Shown here one piece after another: positions 45,701 through 55,777 of a stretch of DNA of 64,000 bases. Origin of the DNA: Mesodorylaimus sp. YZB2_4 (Eukaryota; Nematoda; Enoplea; Dorylaimida; Dorylaimidae). Made by a program: the position numbers and the translations under genes. The first letter of the stretch is position 1. Each line of letters opens with the position of its first letter. Below the pieces are notes generated by a model. That model ran no database searches, had not been told where the DNA came from, and saw only the letters and a list, made by a program, of their open reading frames with translations. The DNA is taken from the NCBI GenBank assembly GCA_030248295.1, contig JASANH010001446.1:558001-622000 (forward strand), written 5' to 3'.

Positions 45701-46878
45701 CTAAAGTGCTTACTTAAACCTTTCCAATTCTGCAGCCCCACAAAAATCACTAGTGCCGCCAATGTTCCTGCATCGAAGGCAGCGATAGGATTCTGTGCCG
45801 TCAGCTTACTGATCACAACAAGCTGCACTTTGTAGCCCCTATATAACTAACGCTATAGAAAGCGACTGGTGGGGCCAAAATCTGGGGCACCCACCTAAAT
45901 CTTCCTGGTCCATGGCTGAAAGATCACTGTGACGCGTAACGAATCTTAACTGGCTTCCTGCTAGGGCTCGATTGCCAGACGAAACTCTACCTGCTGGCAG
46001 TTGGTACGTGTACTGATACATAGTTGAGCGCACCTTCGAAACCTTCGAATGTTGGGGGTGTGGTGCATACAGAGCTAAAATGTAGTTCACTATTTCTGCT
46101 ATACTGGACGCATTTGGCGGCTGGAGCTGCCGATAGGACCTTGTTTGAACATACTTGCACAAGTATCTTTAGAAATATTCTGACCTTTAATTTCGTGCTG
46201 TTCTCCTGGCCTACCCTAGTAACATTGCAAAAGGCTACGGCAGCTCATACGTATCGATCCCTTTTTTTCGCTTCGGATAAGCAAACTTGAACCAATTTTT
46301 TTGATAAGCGTTTATCATAAATGACGTCTGAGAGATCATTACCGAGACTGGTGGGCGGATGGTTTAAATCACATTTATCAATTCGTGTAGTCACAATAAA
46401 ACATATTGATACAGCACATCTATATAGTCGCTGCCTCCCCTCCCTCAGCTAAAGACTGGTTTCTGCGAATGGCTTCGTTGAATCGTTGTCCACTAGGGCC
46501 TTGTATGTTGATTGCCTCCTCGAATCAATGCAGCTGCAGAGTACGTGGCTTATGTACGTTTCCCAATATGGTGTATGCATTCGTATAGTTGTATCCCAGG
46601 TGCGATGTTGCTTGGTTTCGGCCAGCCATCGATGTTAGCTGACTTTTACATGGTCCTAATCGATAGCCCAAGGCGTCACGTGCGAGTTGCCGCATCAACC
46701 TGGTAGTTATGGCTTTTGACGATCTAAAAGAAACCAGGGCTCTGGGAGAACTTGCTGATGTGCATGCATTCTTTTAGAATATTCGATTGTGCTAAAGTGG
46801 AAATGCATTCATGTCGGTCTTTTGCGTGTTTTTTGATCCAGAACTGCCTGTAGCCAGGTCGACACTAACTGTACTGAA
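45701..46878. other. Region upstream of the fucosyltransferase, no gene seen
   Basis: No convincing coding sequence on either strand. It presumably contains the fucosyltransferase promoter and any 5' untranslated exon; I see no certain element. Confidence 0.35.
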
Positions 46879-48132
46879 ATGACTCCAACGGCAACCGGGA
46901 TCCGTCCACACTACCAGAAGCTCAAACTAGTTCCATTCTGCTTTATGGCTCTGACATTATTCGTGCTCCTGACGTGTTACTTGTTTTCTGACGAAGCAGT
47001 TTCTCTGCTTCATTTATTTCAAATCTGCGAGACTGGCTGCGAAAGTAATCAAAGTGCGATTACCACAACTGTGCCTTGGAGGCTTGACCCAACGAATAAC
47101 ACATCAATCAACCAGTCCGACCCCTTGATCCTTATTTGGACCACCTTTTTTGGTCAAAGGTGGGACCACATCGATCCTGTTTTTCAAAACTGTTCAGCCC
47201 TCGAAGTTTGTCGGGTTAGCCATGATCGACGACTCGTTGACCAGAGCGACGCCATCGTGTTTCACATCAATGATTTAAACTGGAGTGACATCCCATCCGA
47301 GCGCAGGCCCGGCCAGTACTACGTATTCGCCCTTTGGGAATCCCCACCTCATACACACAACTCTGTGATCATGTCCAACCGCAGGGACTTCTTCAATTTG
47401 ACTATGACCTACCGCACGGACTCGGATTCAGTGTGGCCGTACGGAAGCTTCGTAAGGAAGCCATGGCCAGCCACTGACACAGAAACTGAGCAGCTAGTGG
47501 AAGTGGTCGGAGGCAAGTCGAAACTGGTGGCTTGGTTTGTAAGTAACTGTGCCACCCCCAGTCGCAGGGAAGTGTTCGCGAGTGAGCTGAGACAGCTCAT
47601 TCAGGTGGACGTGTACGGGCAGTGCGGCCAGTTGAAGTGTCAAAGAGAGAACATGGGTGGAGAAGTTGGCGCGGGCGATGCCAGTTCGTGCCATCGACTC
47701 CTGACCAACGACTACAAATTCTACTTGTCCCTCGAGAATAGTCTGTGCAAGGATTACGTCACTGAAAAATTCTACGGGGTCATGGACAATGCGATCGTTG
47801 TGCCGATCGTGTTGGAAAGGAAGATAGTCCTGGGCACAGTGTCCGATGCCGAAACTGCCCGGGCCCTCAATCGATCATTCATCGCTGCCGATGACTTCGC
47901 CAATGTCCAGGACTTGGTCAGTTATTTGAGGTACTTAGACACAAACACGACAGAGTACCTGCGATACTTCGAGTGGCGCAAATCATTTCAAATCGGTCCC
48001 AGCACGCAGTTCGCACCTGGCTGCCGCCTATGCAGCGTTGTCAGATCAAGAAAGGAGAAGAGGATAGATATCAGAAATTGGTGGGTCAACGAGGCTGGGT
48101 GTCATAGCTTTAGTGAAAAAACACGTTCATAA
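46879..48132 (+). CDS. Alpha-1,3-fucosyltransferase (GT10 family)
   Basis: One uninterrupted frame of 417 codons. Type II Golgi architecture: a short cytoplasmic segment, then a signal-anchor at residues about 21-42 (FCFMALTLFVLLTCYLF). The stem has N-glycosylation sequons. Catalytic-domain signatures: DAIVFHINDLNWSDIP, YVFALWESPPHT, MTYRTDSDSVWPYG, LVAWFVSNCATPSRREVF, VDVYGQCG, and the GDP-fucose-binding motif FYLSLENSLCKDYVTEKFYG at about 282-301. It ends with a CRLC motif as in many family members. It transfers fucose from GDP-fucose to GlcNAc in Lewis-type or core alpha-1,3 linkages; which acceptor cannot be told. ENSLCKDYVTEK matches the family consensus closely, so activity is likely. 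Intronless, unlike the galactosyltransferase. Confidence 0.93.
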   Translation: MTPTATGIRPHYQKLKLVPFCFMALTLFVLLTCYLFSDEAVSLLHLFQICETGCESNQSAITTTVPWRLDPTNNTSINQSDPLILIWTTFFGQRWDHIDPVFQNCSALEVCRVSHDRRLVDQSDAIVFHINDLNWSDIPSERRPGQYYVFALWESPPHTHNSVIMSNRRDFFNLTMTYRTDSDSVWPYGSFVRKPWPATDTETEQLVEVVGGKSKLVAWFVSNCATPSRREVFASELRQLIQVDVYGQCGQLKCQRENMGGEVGAGDASSCHRLLTNDYKFYLSLENSLCKDYVTEKFYGVMDNAIVVPIVLERKIVLGTVSDAETARALNRSFIAADDFANVQDLVSYLRYLDTNTTEYLRYFEWRKSFQIGPSTQFAPGCRLCSVVRSRKEKRIDIRNWWVNEAGCHSFSEKTRS

Positions 48133-48510
48133 ACCTTGATCCCAATCACTTCCCTTCTGTCATGTCTCAATACAATTCAAATCAGACACATGCACAAGTG
48201 CAACTGTGAGAAAGTTAATGAAAGGCAATAAGCAAAAGCCTACAAAACAGTCTCAAAAAAGAAAATGCTTGCACAACAAAAATTTGCACTCAGTGACGTA
48301 CAAAAGCCACCAGCACAATAACAAGAATGACAAAAATGTACATCAGGCATTTCCATGCAAGCTACGAAAAATGACTAGCCGGAACATTCGAGTCAAACAT
48401 TTACACTCGTATTGCATCTTTGTCTGGCCAAGCAATTCAAAAAAAAAGTAAAAACATACTCATTGATCAATAAAGAAGCAAAAGCTTCGAAGCTCAAGTA
48501 GCCAACGCAA

Positions 48511-49751
48511 CTATGGAGCATAAGGCGGAGGTGGTTCCATGTGGCCAGCTGTCATTCGACCAGGAAATGCGAAGCATCCAACAGTGCTAGAGCGATTTGT
48601 CTGAGCGGCTGTATCGCTAGCTCGTCGTCTTGGAACGCTCTGCGATTCTTGGACAGGCAGTGGACGAGTTCCGCTCACGATTTCGCTCATCCGACGACGA
48701 ACCACTTCGACGCGTTGTCTCGTATACGGTGCGCCAACATATTGCAAGAACGGCAGCTGAGTTGGGCCGACGTCGCATCCATCAGGGATCTGATTGCTGA
48801 TATCTTGATGAGCTTCAAATACTAAAGTACAAGCTTCGCCCATTTTCATATAAGATTGAGCCAGAATGTTCATGGCTTTCTTAAAACGTAACATTTTTGC
48901 CGCTTCTTGCTCCAACTTCGTCTCCATGGCTCTTTGCTCGGCTGACTGACGCTCACGAGCGATTTGTTGCAATGTATGTTGCAAAAGACGAACGTCGCCT
49001 CCCTTGCGCCAGCGACAAGCTGCTTGAAGTTCTTTCCTGTAGCAAACAAACGTGTTATAACTAACAGGGATCGAGGCGGTAAATTAGTAGCACGACCATG
49101 TACAGCCGCAAACATGATTGTGGACAAAAACTGATAGGCACTGCACTACTACTGCATGTATGCAGTCCAAAGTCAAATGCGTCGTCTCCCCCTTTCATTA
49201 CCAAAAGAGCGATTAGGTACAGCACATCTAGCCGAAACCCAGGCGACATCGTCTAGCAAGAAATATCGGTATGTTACAATAAGTAACTAATCAAGTCTCT
49301 TGGGTACTGTACTAAAATTGTCGATTAGAGTAGTACACCAGTAAGCAAGCAAACCTGAAGAAAGGACGTACTTGATCTTTTCTTCTTTCTCTCCACAAGC
49401 AACGACACGTTTCTCCGCTTCTTTGACCACCTTGTGAACTTCTCGAATCGAATTGAGTTCTTCGATAGCCGATTGCAACTGAGTTGAGAATCGTGACTGG
49501 GCCTCCGACCACAGCTGTACCAATTCATTCAACTGAAATGCTGCATCTTTAATCGCCCGATTCTCTTCTTTCAATGACCATTTTAATAAAAATTCTGCCG
49601 CTTCACGTTGAATTTGAGCGAAGGAAGAAGCTGCATTTTTCACATCTTTCCATTCTTGCAAGGCGACATTCAAATCGCTCTCGCTTTCGTCCGTCATCAA
49701 GCGAGCAGCACTTCTGCGAATCGACCGACGAGCTTTGTCCATTATGATCAA
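48511..49751 (-). CDS. Coiled-coil, BAR-like protein with C-terminal PPxY motif
   Basis: Two exons, 49751-49372 and 49036-48511, joined in phase 2 (GTACGT donor, CTACAG acceptor); 301 residues from ATG 49751, or 298 from the in-frame ATG at 49742. It is almost entirely helical and charged: SSFAQIQREAAEFLLKWSL, NELVQLWSEAQSRFSTQLQS, HKVVKEAEKRVVACGEKEEK, HTLQQIARERQSAEQRAMET, then a DISNQIPDG turn. This is compatible with a BAR-type membrane-curving domain or another long coiled coil. The proline-rich end contains PPPPYAP, a PPxY motif that binds WW domains of Nedd4-type ubiquitin ligases. The specific family was not recognised; an endosomal role is only suggested. It shares a 460-bp divergent intergenic region with ASPSCR1. 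Confidence 0.65.
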
Positions 49752-50211
49752 AAATTCTCAGAAAAATAAGATTCGATAACCAAGATCTGGTCGATCTGAT
49801 AAACGGTCACAAAGGTCGCCGCGTCCGATCACGAAGGTCAACCGGAAGCTTGCTGACAGCTGCATTTGAATCCGTGCGCGTCTGGTTCACAAGTGTGTTA
49901 TGATGTAAAGTGCTAGCAGACCACAAAAAAGGCGGGAAAAGGTAAAAATGGCAGAAATAATTGACCAAAGTGGTGAATCGGCATTTTACTTGTTTCATTT
50001 AAAAAACTGTTCGCCACTGATTACTAAGATCGCACGATTTTCGGTAGTTCGATAGGAATATTGTGAGACAGGTGCAGGTACGAAATCGAGTGTGCATATG
50101 TTCTACGTTCGGTTTTTCCATTTCGTGTGAAGTTTTGTTGTGTATGCCTATACGTACATATAAGCGACGTATCCCACCTATACATCCCCGTCGCTTTTGC
50201 TTTTAGATAAA
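49752..50211. promoter_or_regulatory. Divergent promoter region between the coiled-coil gene and ASPSCR1
   Basis: 460 bp separate two start codons facing away from each other, so both promoters must lie here unless there are unseen 5' exons. No TATA box can be assigned with confidence. Confidence 0.5.
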
Positions 50212-52930
50212 ATGAGTGGTGTGACAGTAGTCTGTCCAAATAATCGACGCGCAAATATCAAATTCGATGGCGCGGCAAAGACGCTTTATCAGGTACCTAA
50301 TGACATTTTCCGAGTTTCTTCCTGTGTTTGAATGATGTAATGTACATTTTAGATTCTGGACGAGGCGTGTAAGAAGCAAGGCTTTATGACGGAGAAGTAC
50401 GGCCTGAAGTAAGTAATTTTGACCCGCGATTAGCGCTTATAATTAGGCTTATGTAGACTATTGCCCTGTTCGTACTCTGTCCCATTTAGACATCACGGTC
50501 GATTTGTTGATTTATCGGTGACGTTCCGCATGTCTGGATTGCCGCAGAATTGTACGCTGGAGATGGCCGAGCTGGGTCCAGAGCAACAGCAACAGGGAAA
50601 GAACGAAGCAGAAGAAGTTCAAGTAGCCCTTCAATTGCCCGATGGCCGACGAGTGATGAATAATGTTCCTTCCGATGCCACTTTATTAGATGCGTTACTT
50701 GATTTTGAAAAGTTGAAGTAAGCCCGAACCAGCTTTGGATTTTTGACATGACCGCATGGTTTGGTTTTAGTGACATGAAGTTGGTCGAACCCGAAAACGA
50801 TGGGGAAAATATGCAGCCCGTCTGCTTTTACTTGAATAATGAAGTGAGAGTTTGGAAATATGTAAGCGTTTAGGGTCCAGAGATTACACATAATGTGTGT
50901 TTAGTTCATCGGAGCTAAGGCTTTGGGTTCGACGACTTTGAAACAGTTGGGTATCCGGGGACGGGCATTGTTTCGGTAAGGCTGTCGAGGTTTTTCCAAA
51001 ATTCAATGGAAAACGTGAACCAGTTTCTTGGCCCTTAGATATGCGTCACGCCAGGTCGATCCAACTAAAATGCAAGAGATCAATGAGGCTATTGAACGTA
51101 CACGGGCCAAACAACGCAAAATGGAATCCACGTACGAGAAGAAACTTCAAGATAATCTCGAATATGAAAGAGATCAACAACGGCGTCGAGAAGAGGAAGA
51201 AGCTTTGGAGCAGCTACGCCAACAACAAATTGAGTTGATGTCAGTAGCTTCGACGACTGATGACATGCGCGAAACAACACCAGAGATCACTGGGCCGCCG
51301 GCTACGATGCCAAAACATACGTCAACCGATGATCATGGAGAGTCAAGTGCATCTTCTGGAATTTCGAACCGCCAAGCGCGATTAGACGCCTTGCAATCAA
51401 TGCTAGCTATGGTTGATCGATCTATTGTAGAAGGGAGCGAATTGCCGTGGGATCCCTCTCCATCTCGACAGCAGGCGGCTCCGGCTACTTTTGAAAATTT
51501 TAAGGTGAGTCATGCATCTTTTCACGACCTTGTCATTGTGGAGTTTGCATCTCCCGCGTAGATATAGTATAGTCTACGCTATTGTAAAGCTTCCTCCATT
51601 GCACGGCTGCACAATCACGATTTTAAAGTATAATAGTGATAGTGGGGCCGTGCTCGCGGGCTACAGCCAGAGCAGGTGACTTGCAAGTGAGCATTGGTAG
51701 ACCATAATTTTCGGCTAGTGTACTGTACTTTGTCTCGAGGTCGCCCTTGTCTGTAAACAGTCACGTTAGACTGCGATGTGACAATCTTGCTTTGTTTTTG
51801 CAGTTTCCAGAAGAAACCAGAGGAATGGACTTGCGCGCAACTCAGCGTCCAAGCGAAACCCAAGTGAAGCCAATCGAGCCATGCGATCGCCGTTCTGTGG
51901 TGTTCTCCTTGGCTGACGTCGCAGAAGTCACCTCGGATGACTTGCCGCCCGAAGTGTACGACGTTACGGTGAACGACGTGCAATCGATGCTGAGAGATAT
52001 CAAGGATCAGTCGTAAGTCGTTGGTTGGCTGTTCAAATATTTATCATGACTGATGCAAATGGGCTCCAATTTAGGGAAGAGCGAGCTCTATTGCCCGAGT
52101 CCTATATCAGACAAAAAGATTTCGAACGCAAAGTGGAAGCTTGGAAAACTACTGTCCTGCGCATCAGAATGCCCGACCGAACTGTCTTGCAGGGCGTATT
52201 TCGTTCTTTAGAAAACGGTGAGACTTTTCTCTTTTTCTTGTGATACAAGTTAGCTTATCTTTGTTTCAGTATCGGCTGTATATCGATTTGTTGAAGAAAG
52301 TTTGCAAAATCAAATTCCAAATTTTCTTTTGTGTAAGTCTGCCTTAATTTTCTCGGGAGGGCGATCTCTGAATTATTGAAGATTTGTTGCAGGTTTGCCT
52401 CCTAATTTCGTTATCGACAAGCGAGATCATAGTCTGCTGCAAGCTGGTCTCGCCCCACGTGCCACATTGTTGTTTAAGCACAAAGTTCTTGAAGATTCTC
52501 TGGCTGTGGGTATGAATTGGTTGTCCAACGTCTGATAAATAGACGATTTTTGTTTTTTTTAGAAAGCTATCTTTCCAGCAGCTTGATCGACCATTTGAAA
52601 ACTCCTATTGAAGCGGATCGTCTGGCCGAAGAGAGGTATGCTTGGAATGCAGGCGCATGATTGTTGCGTGCTACGGTTTGTGCCTTGCTTTTTAGTCTCG
52701 CTGAGAATACCGCTTTTGTGCCTTTCCGTCCTTCTATAGTAGGCGAGGGTTCACAGCGACAGCCAAATTCGTCCCAGCAATACGGAGGGGCTTCGAGAAG
52801 CGGAGCTCCATCCAGTGACGCGTTGCCAAAATGGATGCAAGGGTCAAAGGGTATGGAGATCTGCGGGCTGTTATCACCCGTTGGTCCTCTTTAATATCTA
52901 GGTAATCTTGCTTTTTTAGGAAAGAAATGA
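50212..52930 (+). CDS. ASPSCR1: ASPSCR1/TUG (tether containing UBX domain)
   Basis: Thirteen exons in consistent phase: 50212-50292, 50353-50408, 50490-50717, 50771-50843, 50905-50975, 51039-51504, 51804-52012, 52075-52217, 52270-52332, 52393-52509, 52563-52635, 52696-52850, 52920-52930; 581 residues. N-terminal ubiquitin-like domains: VVCPNNRRANIKFDG, LDEACKKQGF, HHGRFVDLSVTFRMSGLPQN. A long KR/EQ-rich coiled region follows (TRAKQRKMESTYEKKLQDNL, RRREEEEALEQLRQQQ). The C-terminal UBX domain is TVLRIRMPDRTVLQGVFRSL then LPPNFVIDKRDHSLLQAGLA. The end LPKWMQGSKGKK parallels the KVPKWLKLP end of the human protein. TUG binds p97/VCP hexamers and, in mammals, retains GLUT4 vesicles. The exon 4 donor GTGAGA (50844) was chosen over GTAAGC at 50862 because it keeps spacing with the human protein. 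Confidence 0.93.
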
Positions 52931-53738
52931 TCCTCGCGTTCAAGTCACACAGAAAACGAATTGCGATGTTTGGGTGAATCATATGAAACGTGCGTGCGGT
53001 GTTTGGGTTTCTAAGTTCTTGGAGAACTAATTTCGAGGCTATGTATACTGTGCTTGATACTTTTTCGTTTGGAGTTGTTCAGAGACATAGAAATGTCTGA
53101 AGCTAGGCTTGTCGTGGATGAATGTCTCTCGGATATCAGTCACCATTGCACAAAACGTGGGCGAGCCGTGACCAGCATGCGTATTTCAGTTTGTCCTGGA
53201 GACTAGCCGGGATACTGATTGGCGATTGAAGTTGCCTATAAAATTCGTCCGTGACATCGCAGTCGCCCTGATCTTCATGGTACGCCAACGTGTGCATCAA
53301 GGAACGTGTCGCTATCATCCGTAAGAGTATTTTCTGAGAAAACTCGCAGTCATAACGATAGCGGATCAGTAGGCCATCAGCAACGGCCTACTACTGTATG
53401 TGCTGCAGTCCCCTTGACCGCAGTATGCATTAAATACATCGAGCGCTACGACAAATTCTTGCGGGTAATTCAGGTGGAGCGGTTATGTTTCAATGAAACC
53501 CTTTCCAGCACATCGTATGAGTTTAGCAAAGATCTGCAGACCTGACAATGAGTCGTCATGCATGGCCTTTACCCAATTTGTGTGTCGTACAAGTTCCATC
53601 GGTGCATGGAATTTGTTTGATGATAGCCAGCATTCATAACAAAAGGGGCAATTAAGCGATCAGCATGCTCGTACATGGCAGGGCCCCTCTAGTCACCTTC
53701 GCCTTCGAATATAGAGCAAGCACCAGTACAAGGGACCC
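52931..53738. other. Intergenic region downstream of ASPSCR1
   Basis: Contains at 53034-53095 a stretch resembling 31960-32030 and its mirror near 40100-40165, an old dispersed repeat. TACTGTA occurs at 53392. No coding sequence recognised. Confidence 0.4.
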
Positions 53739-54160
53739 GCGGTGGCTCAGGTGGTATTGGCCCCGCATTACTTTGGCCATCAACCCTGACTGGGAGGCCG
53801 CAATTCTGTTCCGGCTGAGGACGGCCGTTTAGTAAGTTCGTCGCTGGCGTTTCACCCTGGCTGTGGGCGACTCACCCCTTAGAACGAGTAGAGCATCAGG
53901 AAACTGGTTCCCGAACATTAGTCGGGAAGGTCCCTCCCTTCTCGCCCAGTATCACCCTGGGATGCTGGTGCTGGCACAGGATGCCCTGATGTGAAGGTGC
54001 TCCTAGTGGAGACACACAGAGGCAAGCTGCCGTGAGAGAGCTGGTCACCTCACGGCCTCGCTCATCATATCATGACTGCTGGCCTTCTGTGGGCGAAACG
54101 GGTTTGAAGTCCAGTGGGGGAGCTAGGGCGGCACGGGGCGCGACCCAAAAAATTTTTTAA
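53739..54160 (+). mobile_element. tRNA-derived SINE (family A), diverged copy
   Basis: Begins GACCCGCGGTGGCTCAGG (A-box-like) and shares with the copy at 54665-55092 a body containing CTCCTAGTGGAGACAC, AGAGGCA and GGCGAAACGGG/GGCAAAACGGG, ending in AAAAAATTTTTTAAAAGG. Longer and more diverged than its neighbour; target-site duplication not certain. Confidence 0.7.
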
Positions 54161-54664
54161 AAGGAGTGCATATTTACAAGTGTGATAATGGGCGGAAACG
54201 GCTAATCCTCCAGAGTGGGGATCAGGCAGCCAAAAAACTGGAGCGGATCAGTGGTCGCAGGATTCTATACTCGTTTGGCGCGACCCATTATACAGTACAA
54301 GGTGAATCGAACACTGCAGGACAAGCAGATCCAGCTAGAAACCCCCTAAACCTCCAACCTTACCCACCTAGAGAATCCAGATGGTGGACAGATCTGACAT
54401 CGCTGTCGTCCTTCAGGCTTGCACGAAATGCTCCACTGACATGTCCGACTCTCAGTGACAGAGCTCGCTGCTTTTTGACCCCGTTTGCTCTCATCGTCAG
54501 GTAATCCAAGTGCCCGGCGATTTGATGGTAAGATCCATTGTTGTCATGCGACAGGTAACCGACAAGCGCTCATTAGACAGGCACTTCCGTCTCGACTGAT
54601 ACATATGTACTGTGCGAATAATTTTTGTGTCACTCATTTCGAAGGTCTACATCAAAACTAGGGA

Positions 54665-55092
54665 CCACCAGCGGCCGTGGTGGTGCAGCGGTTCGGCATT
54701 CGTCTCTCCGAACTGCTTGGGAGCGAGTGGCTGGACTCGTCCCGGGTTCGATCCCCGGTGATGGAGGTTCGGTTTAGGAACCATAAACCAACGCCTGCCT
54801 TGCACACCAGGCCGTGAGTGACTCACCCAGTACCCTAGTGGTACACTGAGTGGAGAGACGGAAGCCAAACGAGGAGACAGTCTCGGCTGTCTAACACCGA
54901 CAGGGTTCACAGCCGACCCGCCATCGTCCGAAGTTGGTGTCCTGTCCAGGATGCCCTCGCGCGCAGGTGCTCCTAGTGGAGACACGTAGAGGCACTGCTG
55001 TGTGCGATGGTCGCCTCTTATCATATTGACTCCTGGTCGGCTATAGGCAAAACGGGCTTCAGCTAATAAAAAATTTTAAAAAAAGAAAAAAG
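54665..55092 (+). mobile_element. tRNA-derived SINE (family A) with target-site duplication
   Basis: The head carries a good RNA polymerase III promoter: A box around GTGGTGGTGCAGCGGTTCGG (54674 onward) and a perfect B box GGGTTCGATCC at about 54748-54760. The body ends in an A-rich tail (AATAAAAAATTTTAAAAAAA). The 10-bp repeat AAACTAGGGA flanks it at 54655-54664 and 55093-55102, the expected target-site duplication from LINE-mediated retrotransposition. No protein coded. Confidence 0.88.
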
Positions 55093-55102
55093 AAACTAGG
55101 GA

Positions 55103-55777
55103 GCATAGCTGGCACCCTATTTGAACGAAAGTCGACAGTCCGGTTTAGCAGGAGAATTATAGTTCCTACAGTTATGCTTGCCGTGGAATCTTATGCTAAA
55201 TCACTTCATACGAAAAACGATTGAAAACAACAAGAATTAACTGCAGGATTCTGTCCGCAATGCTAGAAGAAAGCTGATGCGCATTGGGAAACGTGGTAGA
55301 AAAATAATTCTTGTCGAATATTGAAATTTGAAAATAATACTGATGCGACCGCAGACAGCATGATCAGCTCCACGTTTCAATACAGCATGCGCATGGCACT
55401 GATAACGTTAGCAGGCCCCGTTAATCGACAGCGTGCGATCGAAACCTCATTTAAAGCGCACGCATCTTTGAATTTGACATAAAGTGCTTACTATCTCCAC
55501 TTCTTATACCAACCCTGAATCGATAACATGAGTGCGCGGATATTTATCCCCAGCAGTTCTCGCTGCTCGCGCTGCTCTCTAGTGTTCCACTCCTTTCTCT
55601 CTCTCTCTTGCCTAGCTGCCCACTCACTACTCGGCTATCCTTTTCGCTTCTTCGTGTCACAAAAAAGTTGAAGGGGTGGAACTTCTGGCTTTTGCAATAG
55701 TGGCAGACCTGTTATGCGTTTGCCCAACTGTTGGATTGGGTCGATTCTATCACTTGGCAGGCACGAACGTACGGGCA
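55103..55777. other. Intergenic region upstream of NAA30
   Basis: No coding sequence recognised. A CT-rich stretch (CTTTCTCTCTCTCTCTTGCC) lies near 55593, about 180 bp upstream of the NAA30 start, and may belong to its promoter. Confidence 0.4.

Noticed and set aside
54674-54760. Genuine tRNA gene
   Set aside because: A and B boxes are good, but the sequence continues into a SINE body with A-rich tail and target duplication, and no full cloverleaf acceptor pairing is evident.
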